Translations under genes and position numbers: made by a program | The notes under the pieces: model-generated | Told to the model about the DNA's origin: nothing | Databases searched by the model: none | Seen by the model: the letters and a program-made list of their open reading frames with translations, nothing else | NCBI RefSeq assembly: GCF_964204645.1 | Contig: NC_134026.1 | Coordinates: 31,483,150 to 31,543,149, forward strand | Direction: 5' to 3' | Length of the DNA stretch: 60,000 bases | Source: Tubulanus polymorphus | Lineage: Eukaryota > Nemertea > Palaeonemertea > Tubulaniformes > Tubulanidae | Shown here: positions 1 to 9,285 of the stretch, in pieces | Position numbering within the stretch: the first letter of the stretch is position 1 | Layout: each line of letters opens with the position of its first letter

Positions 1-920
1 TGATCATCAAACAGATTGATGGAGGCTCAAAGTTAAAACTTGATGTGAAAATCGACATATACGATTCAATTGTGAATTCAGTTACATGGGCCTTCGAAAA
101 TAAGTATCCATCAAATTAATACATCTACAATTCAGCAAATACTTAATATTTGTACATCAACACTGGTCTAACGTTATGTTCTATGTTTCCTAACTATGTG
201 ATATCTACACGGACAAATAGCTATAGTTGACTATGTTTAACTATGGTAAAGTTTAAAGATTAAACTCACAATATCATGTTGAAACTATATCTCAGTTTAG
301 GAGTTAACTCAAGACCTGCGAGCCCAAACAAGGCGCTCGACGCGACCATTTACTCCTAGTGACTAACTTAACTTGACTTCTCTATCGACCAAGGATCGAA
401 GACCAAAATCGTGAATTAATGGAGCTTGGCTTTTATTAGACACTCAAATTGCATTAAACATTATAAGATAATTTCCTTTAAAATACTATATATTAGACTG
501 GTTTGAAAAAGGGTGATAAGTAAAAAAAACAATACTTTACGACAGAAATCCGCTGTTGTCTTTGCCCCTCCTGGATCTCAGTGTTTATACGATGCGCTAT
601 TGTTTATGCTGCTCCTAATAAGATGCACTATTGTCTTTGCTGCTTTTAAAACAATGCTTATCCTGAATCGGTGTTTATGAGATAATCCATTAGCTTTTTC
701 GCTCGAATCAGTGTTTATAAGATTCACTATAGTCTCTGCTGCTCCTGATGAAATATTTTATAGAAATCAACCACCGTTTGTAGAAGAATCCATCGTTGAG
801 TGATTAATCCGTTGCTGGCTCCTCAACTTCTAATCTGGGCTTCTGCAGTTTTCATCAGCAAATGGGTCAATCAGTATTCATCTACTTGTAGATTTTCTGA
901 TTAGTAGCTGAAATTTAGAT
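1..920. other. AT-rich spacer, no gene seen
   Basis: I see no long ORF, tRNA or clear transposon end here. Around 540-760 the phrases 'gtttatac/gag-at' and 'tgctgctcct' recur loosely, suggesting an old degenerate tandem repeat. The right edge (about 780-920) resembles a diverged first unit of the ~240-bp array that follows. Confidence 0.5.
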
Positions 921-924
921 GCAA

Positions 925-2180
925 AAAAAGATATCCTGTAATGACAAAATATTTCAATAAGAATTAATCGTAATAATTCCATGTATATCAAGTTACCTTT
1001 TATGATTGCTGGTTTTGTTATTGGCGATTATCTCGTTAGTTGGTTGGTTAATGAATTCGATTCTGTTGGCCTCATCTGTTCGCTGTTCCAGTTGGTCGAT
1101 TTTGGACGAGTAGTTGATCTCAAACTGGGTTTTTTCTCATAATTGAAATTTAGCTGCAATGATTAAAAGAAGATATCCTGTAATGACAAAATATTTCAAT
1201 AAGAATTCATCATAATAATTACATGTATATCAAGTTACCTTTTAAAATTGTTTGGTTCGTAATCGGTGTGGATCATCTAAGTTTGTTGGTAAATGAGTTG
1301 AATTCTAATTGGCCTCATCTGTGCGCTGTTCCAATTGGTTGATTTTAGATGAGTAGTTGATCTCAAGCTGGGTTTTTCTGATAGTTGAAATTTAGCTGCA
1401 ATGACTAAAAGAAGATATCCTGTAATGACAAAATATTTCAATAAGAATCAATCATAATAATTTCATGTATATCAAGTTACCTTTTATGATTGCTTGGTTC
1501 GTAATCGGCGTGGATCATCTCAGTTGATTGATAAATGAGTTGCATTCTAATTGGCCTCATCTGTGCGCTGTTCCAGTTGGTCGATTTTGGACGAGTAGTT
1601 GATCTCAAGCTGGGTTTTTTCTGATAGTTGAAATTTAGCTGTAATGATTAAAAGAAGATATCTTGTAATGACAAAATATTTCAATAAGAATTAATCGTAG
1701 TAATTTCATGTATATCAAGTTACCTTTTATGATTGCTTGGTTATCGGCGATTATCCTATTAGTTGGTTAGTTAGTTGGCCTCATCTGTGCACTGTTCCAG
1801 TTGGTCGATTTTGGACGAGTAGTTGATCTCAAGCTGGGTTTTTTCTTATAGTTGAAATTTAGCTGCAATGATTAAAAGAAGATATCCTGTAATGAAAAAA
1901 TATTTCATTTAGAATTTATCGAAATAATTCCATGTATATCAAGTTACCTTTTATGATTGCTTGGTTATCGGCGATGATCCTATTAGTTGGTTAGTTAGTT
2001 GGCCTCATCTGTGCACCGTTCCAGTTGGTCAATTTTGGACGATTAGTTGATCTCAAACTGGGTTTTTTCTTATAGTTGAAATTCAGCTGCAATAAAAGAT
2101 ATCCTGTAATGACAAAATATTTCATTTAGAATTTATCATAATATTCCCATAAAAATAAACTTACATGTTAAGATTGATTG
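925..2180 (-). repeat. ~220-247-bp tandem array of decayed exon-like units
   Basis: Six copies share the landmark 'aaaatatttcaataagaat', at about 945, 1181, 1424, 1671, 1894 and 2113. On the minus strand each unit reads as a possible exon. It has an acceptor-like 'tttcaactatcag', then a frame encoding a charged heptad-like stretch (Q-L-E-I-N-Y-S-S-K-I-D-Q-L-E-Q-R-T-D-E), then a donor-like AAAAG/GTAACTTG. The unit at about 1000-1125 is open across its whole length. The others carry TAG or TAA just after the E-A-N residues. Tandem exon duplication followed by decay, or a satellite derived from an exon, would both explain this. Confidence 0.6.
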
Positions 2181-2718
2181 GTTGAGTATCGGTGACAATC
2201 TTCTGAGTTGGTTGGATTTTTCTGCGAGCGATTGGTAGATTTTGTTTGGTTGAGTATCGGTGATGATCATCTGAGTTGGTTTGATTCTTCTGCCGGGAGC
2301 GAAACAGGCGTTTTTTTTCAAAATCGGAAATCAAAGTACAGATATAGTTGTGTGATCGTCTGTCGATTTTACATAATTTTTTTTCGATAATTTTACAATA
2401 TTTGGTGATTTTTTTCGCATAAGTAGTCCGAAAGTTTACAAGGTTGAAGATAATTTTGTCTAATTTTTTTTTCGAAATCAAAGTACAGATATAGTTGTGT
2501 GATCGTCTGTCGATTTTACATAATTTTTTTTCGATAATTTTACAATATTTGGTGATTTTTTTCGTATAAGTAGTCCGAAAGTTTACAAGGTTGAAGATAA
2601 TTTTGTCTAATTTTTTTTTCGAAATCAAAGTACAGATATAGTTGTGTGATCGTCTGTCGATTTTACATAATTTTCTTTCTTTAAATCCAAGCAATTGCGA
2701 AATTTTGTTCCAGTTCAT
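2161..2718 (-). CDS. Hypothetical ORF built on a 147-bp (49-codon) repeat
   Basis: Reading leftward from an ATG at 2718, a 185-codon frame stays open. It contains about 2.4 copies of an exact 147-bp direct repeat (landmark 'aaatcaaag' at 2328, 2475 and 2622). Since 147 is divisible by three, each copy encodes the same 49 residues (start K-L-C-K-I-D-R-R-S-H-N-Y, end K-I-T-K-Y-C-K-I-I-E-K). The composition is Lys/Ile/Asn-rich, as expected from AT-rich DNA, and I recognise no domain. The 3' part (about 2161-2330) carries two diverged copies of a T-D-T-Q-P motif in different frames. It could be an exon of the coiled-coil-like locus to its left or a chance frame in a repeat. Confidence 0.2.
   Translation of the reverse strand: MNWNKISQLLGFKERKLCKIDRRSHNYICTLISKKKLDKIIFNLVNFRTTYTKKITKYCKIIEKKLCKIDRRSHNYICTLISKKKLDKIIFNLVNFRTTYAKKITKYCKIIEKKLCKIDRRSHNYICTLISDFEKKRLFRSRQKNQTNSDDHHRYSTKQNLPIARRKIQPTQKIVTDTQPINLNM
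2320..2680. repeat. 147-bp tandem repeat, about 2.4 copies
   Basis: The two full periods (2328 to 2475 and 2475 to 2622) are each exactly 147 bp, and the copies are almost identical except around 2421 and 2567 ('cgcata' against 'cgtata'). Such high identity implies recent duplication. Confidence 0.9.
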
Positions 2719-2759
2719 TCAAACAATCTTCCAACCAGTCAGAAAGTGACCGATTGGGG

Positions 2760-5580
2760 TTAACTCTTTTTCTGCCTATTTTAATACATCGAGATTTTGG
2801 ATATCTTTATTACAAGGTTGAAGATCATTTTGTACATTCTATGACTAGTCGATTAGTAGTTTAGCTGGAAAAAAGAGCAGAATCTTGTGAGCAGAAAATC
2901 CTTTCGAATATCACTGATCATAATTAACGTGTCAATTCACATATAAGATCAGCAATGTGGACCGATACGTAGATTTTGATAATAGTCAATTATTAAATGA
3001 TATTTATATGAAATTCAACTCATATAGTTATTCATCTATATTCTAGATATCTAAGCAATGGTTGATTATCATAGTTTAACAGCAATTCGATTAAAGCATC
3101 TATAGTCATCTTCAGGAATACCAGAGTTACAACAAATTAAATAATGCATAATCAATCTTATCAAATTGTTTTTGTACTGTTTCCCTATATACATTTCGAT
3201 TGTCAGCTAAACCATGTTCGTACTATCAAACTAACTTCAGTTAATAAACTTTAAGAGATATGTTTTCTACCCATAGGTGGTGACATCTGTGCCCAGTGAA
3301 TGTTATTCTAATCCATTCCAGTAATTCTAAATATTGCTTCTTATATTTACTGTTTACAGCTGCATATTTACAGCTTCTTATACTTACAGTTTTCTTATCA
3401 ACCCCTACGGTTTAGATTTGAGCACTTTTACCTTATATGAAGATGCTGAATTAATCTTCATCTTAGATACCTAATCACTCAATTAATTTCCTAGCTATAA
3501 TTAAAATTGTCTCTGACAATGTTTTATACGGGGCTTGATATTTCTACACGACAAGAATTTCAGATCTGGTTTCGATTGATCACTATTTCAAAATGCTTAT
3601 TTTGCATCAGAGCTTTTGATATCTAGTTTGACGAATACAGTATTCCCCAAAACCTAACTGATTCAATAGATCCCACACACATGTCGTCCAGTCATGACGC
3701 AGGTGACATTGCACGATACAGTCGTCTCATCCAATGCACTATTCTTTAAATACTTTTCACTTATATTCATTACATTGAATTGATTTTAATTAATCTTCTA
3801 GATATCTAAGCGATCCGTTAATTAGTAATCATACTAGCTACATTTTAATAGTCAGTTGAACACGGAGCCTGAAAATCTACATGAGTAGAATTTCAGATGT
3901 GGTGAATTAATCACTATTATGAATTCATCAGAAATTAAGATAAAAGCACATTTAAGTGGTAAATTAGAAATTCCCTTAAAGCCGATTTGCTATGTAATCT
4001 TTATTTCCCTTTTATAGTAGTACACTGTGTATAAGGATCGAAAGACCTTGTTATGACTGGACCTCCCTGGTGCGGTGCAAGACATGATGCTAGAAAATAG
4101 TTTGAAGGAGAGGGGTTAGTAAAAGAGAGCTATTAGCAAGAGGAATAAGACCTAAGTTAAGGACATCCTGTCAGAATAAGGCTCTCAATCTGACATACAC
4201 AGTGAAATTGAAATATTCCCCCTTCCAAATTCAGGAATGTATTTGTGCACGTACAGATTTGTTTCATCTCCCTTCGATCGGAAGTAAATCTGCGTGAAAT
4301 GATTTTGGCAATATGTATCAAAACTAATACAGCTGTATGAAGACACAATACTTAGATACAGATAAATAAATGTGCTTTAAATTTCCATGGACCTGAATTA
4401 AAAACTATTTCAAATAACATATTGAATTTACCTTAATCGTAGATATCTTATAGTAATACATTAATGAGTTATTCACCTTTGATTTTAATTGTCAGTTAAA
4501 CAATATCTATTACGCGTAACTTGACACACAGTATGGCTTTTAGATGAATCAGTTAAGTTTTGGTAAATTTTGGCAATATTGAAGACCAAGACCAGTCGCC
4601 GTAAGCACGGCAGTTGGAGATGTAAATACTGATCAGTCGATGAGACTGATTCAGATGTGCTCATACATATATCAGCTATATTTAAATTTTCAGTTTAACA
4701 ACATTTATATTATGGACCTGTATTACATATAAATAGTATTTGATCTTACATGAAATACTAAATTCAACTTAATTGTGGATCTAAGCCATTGGTTGATGAG
4801 CAATTTGTCCTATCTATACATACATGATAATTTTCAGTTAAATAATAATCATAGCGCAAAACAAGGCACAAGTATGGCTCTGTGGAATGTTTTGAACCAA
4901 TTAAAGCTTTGTTTTATTCTAGATTTATCAAAGTGGTGAGACCTAATCAAGGTTTCTGAAAAACCCGCAGTCCATAGATTTCCCCATATATATATTACAC
5001 CAGATCTCGATAGAGCCCTAGACACTATTTTATTCATCTTTCCCCCAGAAATTCATTAATGTAATGGGTAAAGCAGCATATAATATATAAGTGCCTGAAT
5101 GTTTATAAATGTATCAATATACTATTTGTAAAAAAAATCTATTAACTGACGATAAATTTGATTGATATATATCTTTACAAGTAAAGCCAGCCTAAATGTA
5201 TACGGGGCCCTAAAATATCTACACCAGAAGAGTTTCTCGTCAAACATTATAAGATATTGAATGATTGCTAATATCTAAGCGATTGGTTAATTAGTAAATT
5301 GTCCTATCTATATCTTGATTGTCAGTTAAACAATAGTCATATGAGGCCTGAATTATCTACGGTACATTCAGAAATTTTCATAAGATATTGAATTTACCTT
5401 AATTGTACATACTTACAAAATCTTTTAATCAATAACTGACCAATCTACATTTTAATTATCAGACCAAAGAATAATCAAGGGACCTCACTCAATCATTTCG
5501 CCTTGTAAATATTCAAGCAATCATTGCCCTAGCTATATTTCAATTTACTTTTAACAATATACCGGCCATAGAGCTTCAAT
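2760..5580. repeat. Old, diverged repeat field with period of roughly 280-400 bp
   Basis: No credible ORF is seen. Phrases such as 'tctaagcgattggtt', 'tgtcctatctata', 'attgtcagttaaacaat' and 'gggcctgaa..atctac' recur at about 3050, 3470, 3805, 4440, 4775, 5260 and 5400, in the same order. This indicates an ancient tandem array that has drifted heavily. Short ORFs at 4157-4348 and 4849-5037 lie in this field and are not supported as genes. Confidence 0.55.
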
Positions 5581-5903
5581 AAACTAGTGCGGAGATGGTG
5601 AGCTCGACCAGCGTCTCTCTCCTCTCCAGTGTCTATGCATTCTACCCCAGATATGAAAAATCAACTTAGCTTTATGTATGTATGCATTCCTGTTGCCATG
5701 CAGGATGAGACTGCCAGGTTCGGTTGCAGCAGGACTTTCGGTGTTTGGTTCATTCAACGTGGAGTCTTTTGTGGGCACTTCTGGTGGGCAGATTTTAGAT
5801 GGGCCTTTCCGGATTAACCTGAAATGAGTAAAAGAACGATATTCTGTAGTTACACAATCCTTTCTGTATCATACATCGTAATTTACATGTGTATCAACTT
5901 AAC

Positions 5904-5985
5904 TTTCAATATTGCTGAGTTCAGTCTTCTTTTTTCGCCATCTTCTGTAGTCGCCTTCAGCATCTTCTTCTTCATCTTGGGAGTC
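5904..5985 (-). CDS. Isolated exon-like acidic/basic segment
   Basis: On the minus strand an acceptor (catttcag) at 5986-5987 precedes a 27-codon open stretch starting D-S-Q-D-E-E-E-D-A-E-G-D-Y and ending in a Lys/Arg cluster. A donor-like A/GTTAAG follows. Codon use and charge pattern look like coding sequence. The next minus-strand segment with an acceptor (5818 leftward, open for about 60 codons) does not join in a compatible phase. I cannot assemble a gene, so this may be an exon of a decayed or incomplete locus. Confidence 0.25.
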
Positions 5986-6016
5986 CTGAAATGAAAAAAA
6001 AGAGAAGAGCGATGAA

Positions 6017-6190
6017 AACCTGGTACGGAACAAAACTAATGTTCGAAAGCTTTACAGCTCTCCGTCGCCGGTCACATGCCCAGAACACCAGACAATGAGC
6101 CAGCCAGGAATATACTGCCCTCTACACGCCCTCACACAGAACGCAAAAACCAGGATGATGACGCCTCACATTCCCCATCTAACCACAGGG
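6017..6190 (+). mobile_element. LINE 3'-end fragment, copy 1
   Basis: This segment matches the reverse complement of 6636-6816 at roughly three-quarters identity by eye. Shared words include 'aacaaaactaatgt', 'cgccggtcac', 'ctgccctctacacgccctca' and 'aaaccaggatga'. The sister copy encodes the typical C-terminal tail of non-LTR retrotransposon reverse transcriptases, so this is a second relic in the opposite orientation. It is broken: several frames are needed to read it. Confidence 0.6.
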
Positions 6191-6289
6191 TGTACTGGGC
6201 GACGTCAGTAACTGACACACCTGTAAAATTGCACGAAACACAAATAGCGCAGTACAACCAGCTTGACCGGGTTGAGATTCAGGATCTCA

Positions 6290-6560
6290 ACTAGCACCCA
6301 AAAGCGTGACAAGAGACTTCATCCACTGACCGAGGTTATCACAAGGACACAATGAAACTAGCACTCACAAGCCGACGAGAGACTTCATCCACTGACCGAG
6401 GTTATCACAAGGACACAATGAAAACTAGCACTCAAACTAGAAATCAAAGAGCGTGACAGTAGAATCATCCCTCAGCCGACTCAGAATACCAGAAACAAAG
6501 AGCGTGACAGTAGAATCATCCCTCATCCGGGTGGTCGCAAGGACACAATGGATGCTAGTA
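6290..6560. repeat. Short local duplications between the LINE relics
   Basis: A unit of about 65-70 bp containing 'gagacttcatccactgaccg' and 'ttatcacaaggacacaatga' occurs twice. A second unit containing 'agagcgtgacagtagaatca' also occurs twice. Confidence 0.8.
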
Positions 6561-6633
6561 GCGTGACAATCCAGTATAACCGCTCCATTTGTATCCCGCG
6601 CAATCCCACAGATATGCCCGTCATTGACATCAC

Positions 6634-7020
6634 TCAGCACACTTTGTAGATAGGTGGGGGCAGTGAGGCCTCGTCATCCTGGTTTTCGTGTTCCGTATGA
6701 GGGCGTGTAGAGGGCAGCCATTTCCTGACCGACTCTTTGTCTGACATCCTCGACACGTGACCGGCGAAGGAGAGCCGACGCTTTCGGACATTAGTTTTGT
6801 TCCAGCAAACGTTGAAATTCGACAGAGAAATCGGCCCTGAAAAATAAAACGGGTTAATTGCTGAAAAATAGAACGGATTAATGAACACATAACAGTACAG
6901 GACAGCACGGAGACGAACAGTAACACATAAAACATAAAGACGTCGTTCCTCAGGAAGCAGGAACAGGAGCAGGAGCGGGAGCGCAGCGAAAATCGCCAGG
7001 AGGAGAATCCACGGTAGCAT
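6634..7020 (-). CDS. Hypothetical ORF with strongly hydrophobic N-terminus
   Basis: An ATG at 7018-7020 opens a GC-richer frame starting M-L-P-W-I-L-L-L-A-I-F-A-A-L-P-L-L-L-L-F, a clear signal peptide or signal anchor, followed by P-E-E-R-R-L-Y. The frame then runs without a consensus donor into the LINE relic (6816-6636) and stops at 6634, so the full 128-residue ORF is probably chimeric. Its first part could be the first exon of a membrane protein on the minus strand, with the exon-like pieces at 5985-5904 and 2718-925 further downstream. I could not join them, so this is only a possibility. Confidence 0.25.
   Translation of the reverse strand: MLPWILLLAIFAALPLLLLFLLPEERRLYVLCVTVRLRAVLYCYVFINPFYFSAINPFYFSGPISLSNFNVCWNKTNVRKRRLSFAGHVSRMSDKESVRKWLPSTRPHTEHENQDDEASLPPPIYKVC
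6636..6816 (-). mobile_element. LINE 3'-end fragment, copy 2 (reverse-transcriptase C-terminus)
   Basis: The minus-strand translation contains V-R-K-R-R-L-S-F-A-G-H-V-S-R-M, the R-L-x-W/F-x-G-H-V-x-R-M signature seen near the C-terminus of many animal non-LTR retrotransposon polyproteins. It is followed by an Arg/Pro/His-rich tail that ends at a stop at 6634. Only the last ~55 residues remain. With copy 1 it forms an inverted pair about 0.45 kb apart. Confidence 0.65.
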
Positions 7021-7079
7021 GTTCACAGTGTGAGTGTGCAGAGGTGAATGGTCTATGCTTGTGTACACCGTGGTCAGCC

Positions 7080-9280
7080 GGTGACGTATTCAATAGCGCG
7101 TGTCAGAATGATATCAACAACTCTGAAAAACCGCAATTGTGTCTCTCTATCGTTGAATGGGTTTACATTATGGAAGGTTCCACCGCCGGGTTGAATACGC
7201 GCCAGTAGTCAGCTGAACAATATAGTGGAGGAACTTTAATAAGGCCATGAAATAAATTACTTGATTCCCAACAGCTACTTCCGAATTTATCAGTTTATTA
7301 GCCGCCGCCTGTTTTTTTCTTAAATTCTAGAATAGTTTATAAATTATACCGACCGATAGCTCTTCAGTTAAAGATTCACACCAACACACACAGGTCTTCA
7401 TATCATAGAAACCGCGTAAACATTTACTAATGAAATTAATTTATTAGTCACAACTACGTAAGGACAGTTCATGTACCCCGAGATACTAACTCACATCATG
7501 CACGAGGAAAGCGGTCTATTTGAGTCATTGGGGGAAAACCCACTAATACCATGTATTCATGATCATACTGTTATCATAGAATCCCGTCAATAGACAGATT
7601 TTCATTTAAAAAACTCCTTGATTCAATTGGAGGGGAGAAATATTAGGCTTTTTAATTACTTGGAGCACCGATCCTCTGAAATTCTGCCAAAAACTTCATG
7701 CTTGCCACTCATAATTTGAAAAAAAAACAAATTGTTTTCTTTAATTTTGATACTGGATTAAACGTACATCATCAAGTAAATTCAGGAAAGCTCATATTAG
7801 AATTTCGTTTCTTGTTCCAATTTACACTTATCCCATTTTTGATTTTGGTCAAAGAGTATGGCGGTATCAAATCATGCGTACAGGGTCAGTCTGTCCATGA
7901 GGATACTAGTTGTGATAAGTCAGACAAGTCATGATTAGGCATTGATGCAATTCACTAAGTGAAAAACTGCCACCTGCCATTTTTTTCCGCATTAAGTGTT
8001 AAATTTTGCTTAAGCCTACAAAAATCATGTCATCATTGATGCCGGTCCTCTGATAGAAGAATACTCAAAAGAAATTTTGGAAATTTTTTGGAACTATTGA
8101 CAAACTTTTGTAAACAACCAATTCACCATCGGGTCAAACGCTTGAAAAATCCTTTTCAGAAATAATTTTTAAAAACTAGAATATTTCTGTTTACGGTAAT
8201 GAAAATATATTTATTTACATCTTTCTGATAATACTCAAAATCTGTCATTATTTCAACGACGACAACAAAACCTGCACCAACTTTTTCTTCATAATATCAG
8301 CGAAATATTGAAATAACTCGGAAAGAAAACAAGAGATCTTTAAATATATGAGTATATACTATCAATACATAAGTAACATAGAAATAAAAAGAATCTTTGG
8401 TCCCAGTTTCACAAACTGTAACTATAAAATAACTGAACAATAAAACAATTATTACACTCTTATTGGCAGTGATACAAGACTTAAACAACAATTTGAACAC
8501 AGTTCTGCATTAACTTTTATTCAAGGGTTAAACTTAACAACCTGAAACTGTGGAACTGGTCCAGATTCTTAAAGATCAGGGAATTCCCTCTAGTGGGGGA
8601 TGTTTCCTTGTGCCAATTGTCCCCATTAAGAACAACAAGACGCACAAGAAATCGTCAAATTCCCTGATTTTCCTCACTGGGAAAAATTAATCCGGAATTC
8701 TCTGATCTGTAAAAACAACAGAAGCCATAGGGATAAGTATTGAAGATCGGTGTTCACAGGTGTTCAACGTCGGTGTTTACAGGTGTTCAACGTCGGTGTT
8801 CAGGACCAGTGTTCAACGTCGGTGTTCATGACCAGTGTTCATGACCAGTGTTCTGGTTCAGGACCGGTGTTCATGACCAAAATAAAATGTTGGATGATCT
8901 AAAATATATAATTACAGAATAATTCCTTCAGAGATTCCTTCTTCATACCTGATTCTAAGAGATAATGTGATTTAAAATGATGGCAAGAATGAATACAGTT
9001 AACCCTGTGTCCTAGCGACAGTCAAGCACTGCAACAAAGCAGATCACTATAAGAGTAATTCAGATTCATGCATCAATTACCAGGACCCACGAAATCACCA
9101 CGGGCCCGGGCTCTAGCCGCGGGTTAATCACCTATACCCAATCACCATGGCTACCTAAGCACTTGGGCCCAATCACACGGGCCTAATAAGTTGCCCAATA
9201 ACCCCAACTCGAAGTACCTGGGCCCGATCGACAGCCCTATCACCCAGCATCAAACCTACCATAGCACTAATAAATAGCAC
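7080..9280. other. Intergenic / likely SLC35E1 3' UTR side
   Basis: No supported gene is seen. An AATAAA on the minus strand at 8516-8521 could serve the SLC35E1 transcript that ends its coding region at 9286. A short imperfect array lies at 8755-8876 and is listed separately. The ORF at 7698-7934 has no recognisable features. Confidence 0.5.
8755..8876. repeat. Short minisatellite
   Basis: About six imperfect units of 15-25 bp are built on 'ggtgttcaacgtc' and 'ccagtgttcatga'. Confidence 0.85.
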
Positions 9281-9285
9281 AAGCA

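Noticed and set aside
5584-5817. Overlapping ORFs on both strands near 5.6-5.8 kb
   Set aside because: The minus frame has an acceptor upstream but does not join in phase with the nearest exon-like segment, and neither frame has a recognisable domain.
7698-7934. 78-codon plus-strand ORF
   Set aside because: AT-rich, no recognisable motif, no splice or promoter signals, and placed in the presumed 3' flank of SLC35E1.
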